Below, one piece after another: positions 1 through 5,970 of a DNA stretch of 7,575 nucleotides (position 1 is its first letter; each line of letters starts with the position of its first letter). The notes below the pieces were generated by a model. It did no database searches, was not told the DNA's origin, and saw only the letters and a program-made list of their open reading frames with translations. Location of the stretch: positions 1 through 7,575 of the forward strand of contig JAPPKT010000419.1 of the NCBI GenBank assembly GCA_028819675.1. The letters are read 5' to 3'. Both the position numbers and the translations under genes were made by a program. The DNA comes from Caldilineaceae bacterium. Its GTDB lineage: Bacteria; Chloroflexota; Anaerolineae; Caldilineales; Caldilineaceae.

Positions 1-2
1 TC

Positions 3-656
3 CTGTCAGCAGTCTACAGAAACAGCTGGATCGACAACATCAGCCGTGGCATCACACTTATGGGCGTGTCAGTGCCCTCCTTCTGGTTGGGGCTCCTCCT
101 GATCTACGTCCTGTTTTACCTGTTGCGGATATTTCCGCCGCCAAGCGGCCGCATCGGTCTGCTCGTCTCACCGCCGGATCGAATCACTGGCCTCTACCTT
201 GTCGATAGTCTGCTCACCGGCAACTGGAAGGCCTTCAGTTCGAGCGCACAACATCTGGCCCTGCCCGTCATCACCCAGGCCCTGGTTACCCTCGCGCCCA
301 TCACTCGCCTGATGCGCTCGTCGATGTTGGAAGTCCTTGGGTCCGAGTTCATTCAGGCAGCCCGCGCCAACGGCGTGCCTGATCGGCAGATCTACTTCCG
401 CGACGCCTTGCGCAACGCCCTTCTCGCCCCCCTGACCTTCGTCGCACTCGTCTACGGCAACCTGTTGGGCGGCAGCGTTGTGCTCGAGAGAATATTTTCC
501 TGGCCAGGCATTGGACGCTACGCGCTCGAATCGATCGTCGTTAAAGATTACAACGCTGTACAGGGCTTTGTCCTTCTCGCCGCCGTTCTATACGTCCTTG
601 TGTTCCTGATCGTAGACATCCTTTACTTTGTCATCGATCCGAGAATCACCGCCTAG
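3..656 (+). CDS. Peptide-type ABC transporter permease 1 (DppB/OppB family), 5'-truncated by window edge
   Basis: This is one half of the membrane channel of a Dpp/Opp-class importer. The reading frame is open from base 3, upstream of the ATG at 60. The residues encoded there (LSAVYRNSWID...) continue the family pattern, so that ATG is an internal Met and the true start lies outside the window. About 217 residues are visible, and roughly 100 N-terminal residues are missing compared with the usual 305-340. Four hydrophobic segments can be seen: around the PSFWLGLLL stretch, the LALPVITQALVTLAP stretch, the region after the coupling loop, and the C-terminal FVLLAAVLYVLVFLIVDILYF region. The EAA coupling loop that docks on the ATPase is at about 354-431 (QAARANGV..., then RDALRNALLAP). 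The C-terminus ends in the typical VIDPRI. Permease 2 follows after 94 nt. The family assignment is secure; the substrate is unknown. Confidence 0.95.
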   Translation: MSAVYRNSWIDNISRGITLMGVSVPSFWLGLLLIYVLFYLLRIFPPPSGRIGLLVSPPDRITGLYLVDSLLTGNWKAFSSSAQHLALPVITQALVTLAPITRLMRSSMLEVLGSEFIQAARANGVPDRQIYFRDALRNALLAPLTFVALVYGNLLGGSVVLERIFSWPGIGRYALESIVVKDYNAVQGFVLLAAVLYVLVFLIVDILYFVIDPRITA

Positions 657-671
657 CCTATCTGCCATGAG

Positions 672-693
672 TGCAGGCGATCTTCTGCCTGCA
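672..693 (+). repeat. Perfect 7-bp inverted repeat (stem-loop) in the permease 1/permease 2 gap
   Basis: TGCAGGC at 672-678 is the exact reverse complement of GCCTGCA at 687-693, with an 8-nt loop. It lies 15 nt after the permease 1 stop. No T-run follows, so it does not look like an intrinsic terminator. It could be an mRNA stability or processing hairpin between two cotranscribed genes; that role is inference. Confidence 0.5.
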
Positions 694-750
694 GGGCGCC
701 CGCACCATTCCGCAGAAACAAGATTGAACTGGATTACCAGAGACTGAGAC

Positions 751-1644
751 ATGAGAGCACAGGGAACACCACTGCAACTGGGCTTGGATGCAGAACTGCC
801 CCCGGGCCTGCAGCGATTCCTCTACCAGCTGCGCCGCAACTGGTCGACGATGGTGGGGATCGCCATTATCCTGTTCTTCGTCCTGGTAGCGATCTTCGCG
901 CCGGTGCTGGCGACCCACGATCCCGTCGTCACCAACCTGGAAGAGCAGTTCGAGCCGCCCAGCGCCAGGCACTTCTTCGGTACCGACGAGGTCGGCTGGG
1001 ACATCTATTCCCGCGTTATCTACGCCACGCGCGTCGATTTCTTAATCGCCATCGCCTCTGTCCTCATGGCGATTGCCATCGGCGTGCCCTTAGGTGGGTT
1101 AGCCGGTTACTTTAGCGGAAGATTCGACGACATCCTCATGCGTATCCTTGACGCCTTCCAGGCCTTTCCTCCTCTTATTCTGGCGATGGCTGTTGTTGCA
1201 GCGCTGGGGAGAAGCATCTGGCTCGTCATCGCCGTAATCGCCTTTATCAACTTTCCTTCTTACTTGCGCGTCGTTCGCGCCGAAATGAAGAGCAAGAAGG
1301 AAAGCTTCTATGCTGAGGCCGCCCGCTCCGTGGGCAACCCGTCCCACCGGCTCATCTTTAGACATCTGATCCCCAACTGCCTCGACCCCGTGCTTGCCCA
1401 GGCTCCCCTCAACGCCGGCTGGGCTATTCTGGTTGCCGCCAGCCTCAGCTTCATCGGCCTCGGCGTGCCCATACCGACCCCCGAGTGGGGATCGATGATA
1501 AACGATGGGGTCGGGGGCATCGTCAGCGGCGAATGGTGGATCTCTTTCTTCCCCGGGCTCGCCGCCATGCTTGCCGTCCTCGGCTTCAACCTGCTATCGG
1601 AGGGATTGAGAGACATCTTCGATCCCAAACGGATGGAAACCTGA
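751..1644 (+). CDS. Peptide-type ABC transporter permease 2 (DppC/OppC family)
   Basis: This is the second half of the transmembrane channel, pairing with permease 1 in the cytoplasmic membrane. It has 297 residues, a normal family length. The N-terminal segment RRNWSTMVG followed by a hydrophobic helix (about 35-54) matches the OppC N-terminal domain. Next comes HFFGTDEVGWDIYSRV (75-90), the family GTDxxGRDxxSR motif with Trp in place of the usual Arg. The EAA loop is at about 187-212 (YAEAARSVG...HLIPN). SFIGLGVP (233-240), PTPEWGSM (242-249) and the C-terminal LRDIFDPK are also canonical. An in-frame TGA at 745-747 makes 751 the first usable start. No good Shine-Dalgarno sequence precedes it, so translation may depend on the upstream gene. 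ATPase 1 starts 3 nt after its stop. Assignment is secure; substrate is not determined. Confidence 0.96.
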   Translation: MRAQGTPLQLGLDAELPPGLQRFLYQLRRNWSTMVGIAIILFFVLVAIFAPVLATHDPVVTNLEEQFEPPSARHFFGTDEVGWDIYSRVIYATRVDFLIAIASVLMAIAIGVPLGGLAGYFSGRFDDILMRILDAFQAFPPLILAMAVVAALGRSIWLVIAVIAFINFPSYLRVVRAEMKSKKESFYAEAARSVGNPSHRLIFRHLIPNCLDPVLAQAPLNAGWAILVAASLSFIGLGVPIPTPEWGSMINDGVGGIVSGEWWISFFPGLAAMLAVLGFNLLSEGLRDIFDPKRMET

Positions 1645-1647
1645 CAG

Positions 1648-2676
1648 ATGCTGGAAGCACACAGGCCCAACACGCTCCTCGACGTCAGAGGCCTCCATAC
1701 CTACTTCTATACCTATGAGGGTATCGTCAGGGCCGTCAACAGCGTCTCCTACAGGCTGAATCGCGGCGAAATCACCGGGCTGGTCGGCGAAAGCGGGTCG
1801 GGCAAATCTGTGACCGCACAGTCGATCATCCAGCTCGTCAAGGCCCCCGGCAAAATCGTGAGCGGCGAGGTCTGGCTCGATGGCGAGGACCTGATGTCTC
1901 TCAGCCAGGCTGAAATGCAAGAGGTGCGCGGACGTAGAATCTCCATGATCTTCCAGGAACCCCGCGCCGCCCTCAATCCCCTCTTTACCGTCGGCGACCA
2001 GATTAGCCGCGTGATTCAGCTGCGTGAGAACTGCTCGCGCAACGTCGCTGAGAACCACGCAATCGAAATGATGCGCGCCGTTGAAATCGCCGACCCTGAG
2101 CGCCGCGCCCGCGCCTACCCACATGAACTCTCCGGCGGCATGTGCCAGCGCGTCATGGTCGCCATGGCCCTGAGCGCCAATCCACTGCTCCTGATCGCCG
2201 ATGAACCGACAACAGGTCTTGACGTTACCGTGCAGGCTCAGGTGCTGGACCTGATTCGCACACGCGTCAGATCGGCCGGCTCCGCCTGCCTGTTCATCAC
2301 GCACGACCTGGGCGTCGTCGCCGAACTGTGCGAACGCGTAATCGTCATGTACGCCGGCCGCGTCGTCGAACAGGGTCCCGTGGCCGAGATTTTCACCAAT
2401 CCCCGCCACCCTTACACACAAGGGCTTATCGCTTCCACGTTACGCGTAGACATTGACAAACCGATCTCCACTATTCCCGGCACGGTACCGGATGCCGTGC
2501 ATCTGCCCAGCGGCTGCACATTTCACCCCAGATGCCCCTTTGCCGAGGAGCTCTGCTGGCATGAAGAACCCCCGATGGTCGAAGCAGGACATGACCATTC
2601 AACACGCTGCCATATCGTCTCCGGACGGATAGAAAAGGAAATGCTGGAAGAAGCCTGGGAACTGGAGGCGGCCTGA
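1648..2676 (+). CDS. Peptide-type ABC transporter ATPase 1 (DppD/OppD family)
   Basis: This is a cytoplasmic ATP-hydrolysing subunit of 342 residues that drives import together with ATPase 2. Visible motifs in order are Walker A GESGSGKS (47-54), Q-loop Gln103, ABC signature LSGGMCQR (161-168), Walker B LLIADEP (181-187), D-loop GLDV (190-193) and switch His219. The C-terminal oligopeptide/dipeptide-transporter extension runs from about HPYTQGL (254-260) to the end. It contains IPGTVPD and four cysteines, C290, C296, C303 and C321, in the C-x5-C-x6-C-x17-C arrangement linked to a [4Fe-4S] cluster in studied Dpp/Opp ATPases. All catalytic residues are present. The start lies 3 nt after permease 2, so translational coupling is likely; only a weak GGATGGAA precedes it. 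Being first of the ATPase pair and having the GLDVTVQAQ type of D-loop region favour DppD over DppF. Confidence 0.96.
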   Translation: MLEAHRPNTLLDVRGLHTYFYTYEGIVRAVNSVSYRLNRGEITGLVGESGSGKSVTAQSIIQLVKAPGKIVSGEVWLDGEDLMSLSQAEMQEVRGRRISMIFQEPRAALNPLFTVGDQISRVIQLRENCSRNVAENHAIEMMRAVEIADPERRARAYPHELSGGMCQRVMVAMALSANPLLLIADEPTTGLDVTVQAQVLDLIRTRVRSAGSACLFITHDLGVVAELCERVIVMYAGRVVEQGPVAEIFTNPRHPYTQGLIASTLRVDIDKPISTIPGTVPDAVHLPSGCTFHPRCPFAEELCWHEEPPMVEAGHDHSTRCHIVSGRIEKEMLEEAWELEAA

Positions 2677-2703
2677 CCTGGTCCTGGCAAACTCGCACTG
2701 AAT

Positions 2704-2730
2704 CGGGTCCATCGCTCCCATACGGACCCG
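2704..2730 (+). repeat. Perfect 7-bp inverted repeat abutting the ATPase 2 ribosome binding site
   Basis: CGGGTCC at 2704-2710 is the exact reverse complement of GGACCCG at 2724-2730, with a 13-nt loop. A T/G wobble at 2703/2731 would extend it to 8 pairs. The 3' arm includes the first G of the GGAG at 2730-2733 that serves the ATG at 2741, so folding could partly hide the ribosome binding site. The arms are seen; a regulatory effect is inferred. Confidence 0.55.
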
Positions 2731-2733
2731 GAG
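2730..2733 (+). promoter_or_regulatory. Ribosome binding site of ATPase 2
   Basis: GGAG lies 7 nt before the ATG at 2741 and supports that start. It overlaps the 3' arm of the inverted repeat at 2704-2730. Confidence 0.7.
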
Positions 2734-2740
2734 AACAGAT

Positions 2741-3772
2741 ATGTCACTTGCCAACAACGATTCATTCATTCGAATCCGTAACCTGCGCAAAGATTTCCCG
2801 ATTCGGGTCAGCATGTTTTCCCGTGTCCGGCTGCGCGCTGTTGACGACATATCATTCGATATCCCCAGAGGCTCTACAATGGGCCTGGTCGGCGAGAGTG
2901 GTTGCGGCAAGACCACCGCCGGCCGCTGTCTTTTGCGGCTGATCGAACCCACTTCCGGCGAAGTCTGGATGGGCGAGCAGAACCTGACCGACCTGAAAAG
3001 CGAGCAAGTCGCAAAAATGCGCGGCCGCATGCAAATGGTCTTCCAGGATCCCGGTGGCTCGCTCACACCGCGCATGACGGTCGGCGCCATCCTCCGCGAA
3101 CCGCTGGACCTGCACACCAACCTGAACGCACACGAAAAGGACCAGCGCGTCCGCGAACTACTCTCCCAGGTCGGGCTTCAACCCGATCATCTCTCACGCT
3201 ACCCCCATCAGTTCAGCGGCGGCCAGCAGCAGCGCATCGGGGTCGCCCGCGCCATCGCTACCCATCCCGACTTCATCGTGCTCGACGAACCAACTTCTGC
3301 TCTCGATGTCTCTGTACGCGGCCAGATCCTGCGCCTGCTAACCAGGCTGCAGGAGGAGCTGGGTCTCACCTACCTGTTCATTTCCCACGATCTGAGCGTC
3401 ATCAAGCATACCTGCACTCAGGTAGCGGTGATGTACCTGGGCCGCATCGTGGAAACTGGCAGCACCGATGAGATCTTCGACTCACCTGCACATCCCTACA
3501 CACAGGCCCTGCTCTCCGCGGTCCCGATTCCAGACCCCTCGCAACGTGGCAAAGAGCGCCTGAAGTTGCCTGGTGAAGTGCCCAGCCCCATCGACCTGCC
3601 GCCCGGGTGCCGCCTGTACTCACGCTGCCCGTATCGCCGCGACGCCTGTTTGCAGCCTGGCCCACCCCTGTTTCACATTGCCAACACACACAGCGCCGCC
3701 TGTATCCTGGTCGAAAACATTGATGTCAATCGTGAAGAGAATGCCCTTTCCGCCTACTCGCAGCCTGCCTAG
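2741..3772 (+). CDS. Peptide-type ABC transporter ATPase 2 (DppF/OppF family)
   Basis: This is the second cytoplasmic ATPase, 343 residues, and forms a heterodimer with ATPase 1. Motifs are Walker A GESGCGKT (51-58), Q-loop Gln102, signature FSGGQQQR (158-165), Walker B FIVLDEP (178-184), SALDVSV (186-192) and switch His216. The FSGGQQQRIGVARA form of the signature and the LVGESGCGKTT Walker A are typical of DppF/OppF. The segment after the Q-loop reads SLTPRMTVG, where the family usually has SLNPRMTVG. The C-terminal extension has C290, C296, C303 and C321, the same residue numbers and spacing as in ATPase 1, so each subunit probably holds its own iron-sulfur cluster. A GGAG 7 nt upstream supports the ATG. 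The gap from ATPase 1 is 64 nt and from the binding protein 188 nt. The protein appears complete and functional. Confidence 0.96.
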   Translation: MSLANNDSFIRIRNLRKDFPIRVSMFSRVRLRAVDDISFDIPRGSTMGLVGESGCGKTTAGRCLLRLIEPTSGEVWMGEQNLTDLKSEQVAKMRGRMQMVFQDPGGSLTPRMTVGAILREPLDLHTNLNAHEKDQRVRELLSQVGLQPDHLSRYPHQFSGGQQQRIGVARAIATHPDFIVLDEPTSALDVSVRGQILRLLTRLQEELGLTYLFISHDLSVIKHTCTQVAVMYLGRIVETGSTDEIFDSPAHPYTQALLSAVPIPDPSQRGKERLKLPGEVPSPIDLPPGCRLYSRCPYRRDACLQPGPPLFHIANTHSAACILVENIDVNREENALSAYSQPA

Positions 3773-3859
3773 ACGCCCAGGGGCAACGCCGTGTACCGCG
3801 TTCCTTGGTCAGAGCCTCAGCAAAGACCTTTGGCATCGTAGAGCCGTCCAACTGCAGCA

Positions 3860-3879
3860 TCCTGAGCCAGCAATCAGGA
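3860..3879 (+). repeat. Short 6-bp inverted repeat in the leader of the substrate-binding protein gene
   Basis: TCCTGA at 3860-3865 pairs with TCAGGA at 3874-3879 around an 8-nt loop. It lies in the 188-nt gap (3773-3960) before the binding-protein gene. A stem this short is fairly likely by chance in a gap of this size. No T-run follows, and I see no convincing promoter in the gap. Confidence 0.3.
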
Positions 3880-3943
3880 ACTGATACTGGAAACCGACAT
3901 TCACTGTGGACCGCGAGCTGGCGCCTCCCACACACTTCCCGCC

Positions 3944-3951
3944 AAAAGGAG
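3944..3951 (+). promoter_or_regulatory. Strong ribosome binding site that fixes the binding-protein start
   Basis: AAAAGGAG ends 9 nt before the ATG at 3961. It decides the start: the reading frame is also open upstream to a TTG at 3805, but that longer version would bury the lipoprotein signal peptide 52 residues inside the protein. Confidence 0.85.
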
Positions 3952-3960
3952 TTTGCAGAC

Positions 3961-5691
3961 ATGCAAAGCAAAAAGATGTCGCACCGATTCACGATGGTGA
4001 CCGTTGTCAGCCTTCTCTGTCTGGCCTTGTTGGCCGCCTGTGCCCCCGCGGCCACCCCCGCTGGCAGCGACCAACCGGCCGACACCGCCGCCGTCGACAC
4101 GTCCGACTTGACAGGCCGCGAATTGGCCTTGGCAACAGCCACCGAAGAAGATCGAACACTCATCGTCGCCGTAAGCCAGGATCTCTCCACGCTCGACTGG
4201 GACGCATCCGGCGCCTTCCCGCGTATGACCGAAACGCAGGTGAATGTCCTGGGCAGCTGGGCGCAGCCGGCAATCATCGAGCTCGAGGACGGCAGCATGG
4301 TCGGCGATGCGCTCAACTTTGAGCCTATGCTGGCCGATACAATGGTGATTTCCATGGATGGCACGCAATGGACCTTCCAGCTGCCTGAGGGCATGAAGCA
4401 CTACCCCTCCGGCAATGAGATCACTGCGAACGATTACCTCTACTACAAGGATCGCCGCGGTAACATGCGCGTCCCGCCCTCACTCGATCGGCTGGTCCGT
4501 TTGGCCACCGAGGAAGATCCGCTCAAGGGTTTTGAGGTGCTCGACGACTACACCTTCCGCTTCAACGCATCCGATTGGACGCCAATTTTGCGGCCCTTCA
4601 TGAGCTGCTGCCAGTTCGGCTACATTATCGACAGCCAGGCATACATGGATGCCGGTGAAGCAGAAGGCGACAAGTGGGGCCAGGAGTACGCCAAGACCAA
4701 CATGCCCAGCAGCGGCCCCTACTACATCCACGAGCGCATACCAAACGAGCTCATGGAGTTCCGCACCAACCCCAACTGGCAGGGCAAGGAACCCTACTTT
4801 AACCGTATACTCTTTACCGTAGTTCCCGAGTCTGCTGACCGCGTTCTCCTGCTGAAGGCCGGCGAGGTCGACATGGCCCAGGACCTCTCCGCCAAAGAGA
4901 TCAATGACCTCCGCAGCGACGACACCGTCCAGGTGAAGCAAGTGCGCATCGGCGACATGATCGTCATGCCGATCAACCACAACTCCGAACCCTTCAACAA
5001 CAAACTCGTCCGCCAGGCCGTCGCCTACCTGATTCCCTATGACGATATTATCGATAGCGTCTGGTTTGGCAGCGCCGAGCGCAGTTTTGGACCTGTTCCC
5101 TCCATGGTACCGGGCTTCGACCACAGCTACTGGCCCTACGACCTCCCCGAAGAGGAGGCCATCGCCAAGGCCAAAGAGCTCTTGGCCGAAGCTGGCTACG
5201 CAGATGGCCTGGAGTTCGATCTGAACATCGACTTGGGCACGCCCGAACAGGCCAGCATGGCCAAGATCATTCAGAGCGCGCTCGCACAAGCCGGCATCAC
5301 CGTTAACATCAATCCCATGCCGCGCGCCGCCTATCAGGAAGGCAAGAATCAGGGCACCCATACCTCTGCGCTGGACACGCTCTTCCCCTGGGTCGCCGAA
5401 CCCGGCTACTTCATGGACATTCTGTTGGGATGCGCCTCCTACGGCAATCGCTACAGCGGAATCTGCCTCGAAGAAGCCGATGACCTGATCCGCCAGGCCG
5501 GCACGACCGTCGACGAAGACGAGCGCTTTGAGCTGTACAGCCAGGCCCAGCGCCTCCACATCGACAACGCGTCCTGGATCTGGCTCGGCGCCCGCTACTT
5601 TAATCTGGCCATCGCTTCCGATATCGCCGGCTATGTCGCCTTCCCGGACACTCGCACACGTTACTGGCATCTATATCGCGATTCCGAATAG
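3961..5691 (+). CDS. Lipoprotein substrate-binding protein of the ABC importer (SBP family 5, DppA/OppA-like)
   Basis: This extracytoplasmic receptor captures the solute and delivers it to the permease pair encoded upstream. It has 576 residues, within the usual 500-600 range. The N-terminus has a basic start (MQSKK), a hydrophobic core and lipobox LAAC with Cys27 as the lipid-anchored residue. An Ala/Thr/Pro/Asp-rich linker follows. Family 5 landmarks are DGTQWTFQL (133-141), TAND (155-158, the usual TAeD position) and AKELLAEAGYADG (404-416). The ATG at 3961 is chosen for its strong ribosome binding site and signal peptide. The mature part has a vicinal pair C216-C217 and a second pair C491 and C502, which could form disulfides outside the cell. 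Family 5 binds peptides, nickel, opines, sugars and other solutes, so the ligand cannot be named. The gene sits last of the five, unlike classical dpp/opp operons where it comes first. Confidence 0.95.
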   Translation: MQSKKMSHRFTMVTVVSLLCLALLAACAPAATPAGSDQPADTAAVDTSDLTGRELALATATEEDRTLIVAVSQDLSTLDWDASGAFPRMTETQVNVLGSWAQPAIIELEDGSMVGDALNFEPMLADTMVISMDGTQWTFQLPEGMKHYPSGNEITANDYLYYKDRRGNMRVPPSLDRLVRLATEEDPLKGFEVLDDYTFRFNASDWTPILRPFMSCCQFGYIIDSQAYMDAGEAEGDKWGQEYAKTNMPSSGPYYIHERIPNELMEFRTNPNWQGKEPYFNRILFTVVPESADRVLLLKAGEVDMAQDLSAKEINDLRSDDTVQVKQVRIGDMIVMPINHNSEPFNNKLVRQAVAYLIPYDDIIDSVWFGSAERSFGPVPSMVPGFDHSYWPYDLPEEEAIAKAKELLAEAGYADGLEFDLNIDLGTPEQASMAKIIQSALAQAGITVNINPMPRAAYQEGKNQGTHTSALDTLFPWVAEPGYFMDILLGCASYGNRYSGICLEEADDLIRQAGTTVDEDERFELYSQAQRLHIDNASWIWLGARYFNLAIASDIAGYVAFPDTRTRYWHLYRDSE

Positions 5692-5767
5692 CTGGTCAGC
5701 CAGGCTGCAACTGTGCAAGGCCCTCACATCGTCCGGGCGCTTCTGCTGAGCAAAGTTGCCGTCTGAC

Positions 5768-5785
5768 CCGCATGGCACCGCATGG
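5768..5785 (+). repeat. 8-bp direct repeat CCGCATGG at one-helical-turn spacing
   Basis: CCGCATGG occurs at 5768-5775 and again at 5778-5785, start to start 10 bp, in the 279-nt gap between the binding protein and the membrane protein. Sites phased by one helical turn can be tandem regulator half-sites. No regulator gene is in view, so this is only a candidate. Confidence 0.35.
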
Positions 5786-5827
5786 GAACGACAGTTAACG
5801 CGTCCTCCCAGCCGCTTGCCCAATACG

Positions 5828-5843
5828 CAGTGCATATGGACTG
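5828..5843 (+). promoter_or_regulatory. Imperfect 16-bp dyad, operator-like
   Basis: CAGTGCATATGGACTG reads as its own reverse complement except for one central-flank pair (G5832/G5839). It has 7 of 8 symmetric pairs and no spacer. It lies 12 bp before the long inverted repeat and 127 bp before the GTG at 5971. The geometry suits a dimeric DNA-binding protein; the function is inferred. Confidence 0.35.
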
Positions 5844-5854
5844 ACCCACGATTC

Positions 5855-5925
5855 GACAGTGCCGGGGACTACGCAGGCAAAATTCGCCAATGTGCGACTG
5901 GATAGCTGGAGTCTCCGGCACTGTC
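5855..5925 (+). repeat. 71-nt inverted-repeat element: 16-bp stem with nested hairpin
   Basis: The left arm 5855-5870 (GACAGTGCCGGGGACT) pairs with 5910-5925 (AGTCTCCGGCACTGTC) through 16 consecutive positions, 15 Watson-Crick and one G/T. The 39-nt interior can fold again: CGCA (5872-5875) with TGCG (5893-5896) and GGC (5876-5878) with GCC (5886-5888). No T-run follows the right arm and no target-site duplication is visible at the flanks. The element ends 45 nt before the membrane-protein start. It could be a REP/MITE-like repeat, a structured 5' leader, or a factor-dependent or weak terminator for the ABC operon. The structure is clear; the role is not. Confidence 0.75.
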
Positions 5926-5955
5926 CTGTAATGAGCTAAGCCTCCGCATCCCTAC

Positions 5956-5960
5956 GAGGT
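5956..5960 (+). promoter_or_regulatory. Probable ribosome binding site for the GTG start at 5971
   Basis: GAGGT ends 10 nt before the GTG at 5971. The frame is open upstream only to the TGA at 5932-5934 and contains no other start codon there, so GTG is the natural start. Confidence 0.6.
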
Positions 5961-5970
5961 TTTCGGGACT

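Noticed and set aside
60..62. ATG at 60 as the start of permease 1
   Set aside because: The frame is open to the left edge and the upstream residues fit the permease family, so this Met is internal.
1594..2421. Long open minus-strand frame (275 codons) opposite ATPase 1
   Set aside because: It lies opposite an intact ATPase with all motifs. The His/Asp/Gly-rich translation matches nothing and reflects third-position GC bias.
3830..3888. TTGGCA (3830) or GATACT (3883) as promoter boxes for the binding-protein gene
   Set aside because: Neither has a partner box at acceptable spacing.
3805..3960. 52-residue N-terminal extension of the binding protein from a TTG
   Set aside because: The extension has no family similarity or ribosome binding site and would bury a clear lipoprotein signal peptide; AAAAGGAG points to the ATG at 3961.
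4480..5670. Long open minus-strand frame (396 codons) opposite the binding-protein gene
   Set aside because: It is fully covered by the strongly supported family 5 binding protein on the plus strand. The translation is Gly/Ala/Val/Asp-rich with no recognisable motif, as expected for a shadow frame in GC-rich DNA.
5692..5707. Small palindromes after the binding-protein stop (CTGG-TCAG-CCAG and CAGCC-A-GGCTG) as an intrinsic terminator
   Set aside because: Stems are only 4-5 bp, the two alternatives exclude each other, one has an impossible 1-nt loop, and no T-run follows.
5816..5838. TTGCCC and CATATG as a sigma-70 promoter for the transporter gene
   Set aside because: The spacing is 11 bp instead of about 17 and the -10 match is poor.
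5724..5921. 65-codon minus-strand open frame in the 5692-5970 gap
   Set aside because: No ribosome binding site or recognisable motif was seen, it overlaps the inverted-repeat element, and its composition is not gene-like.
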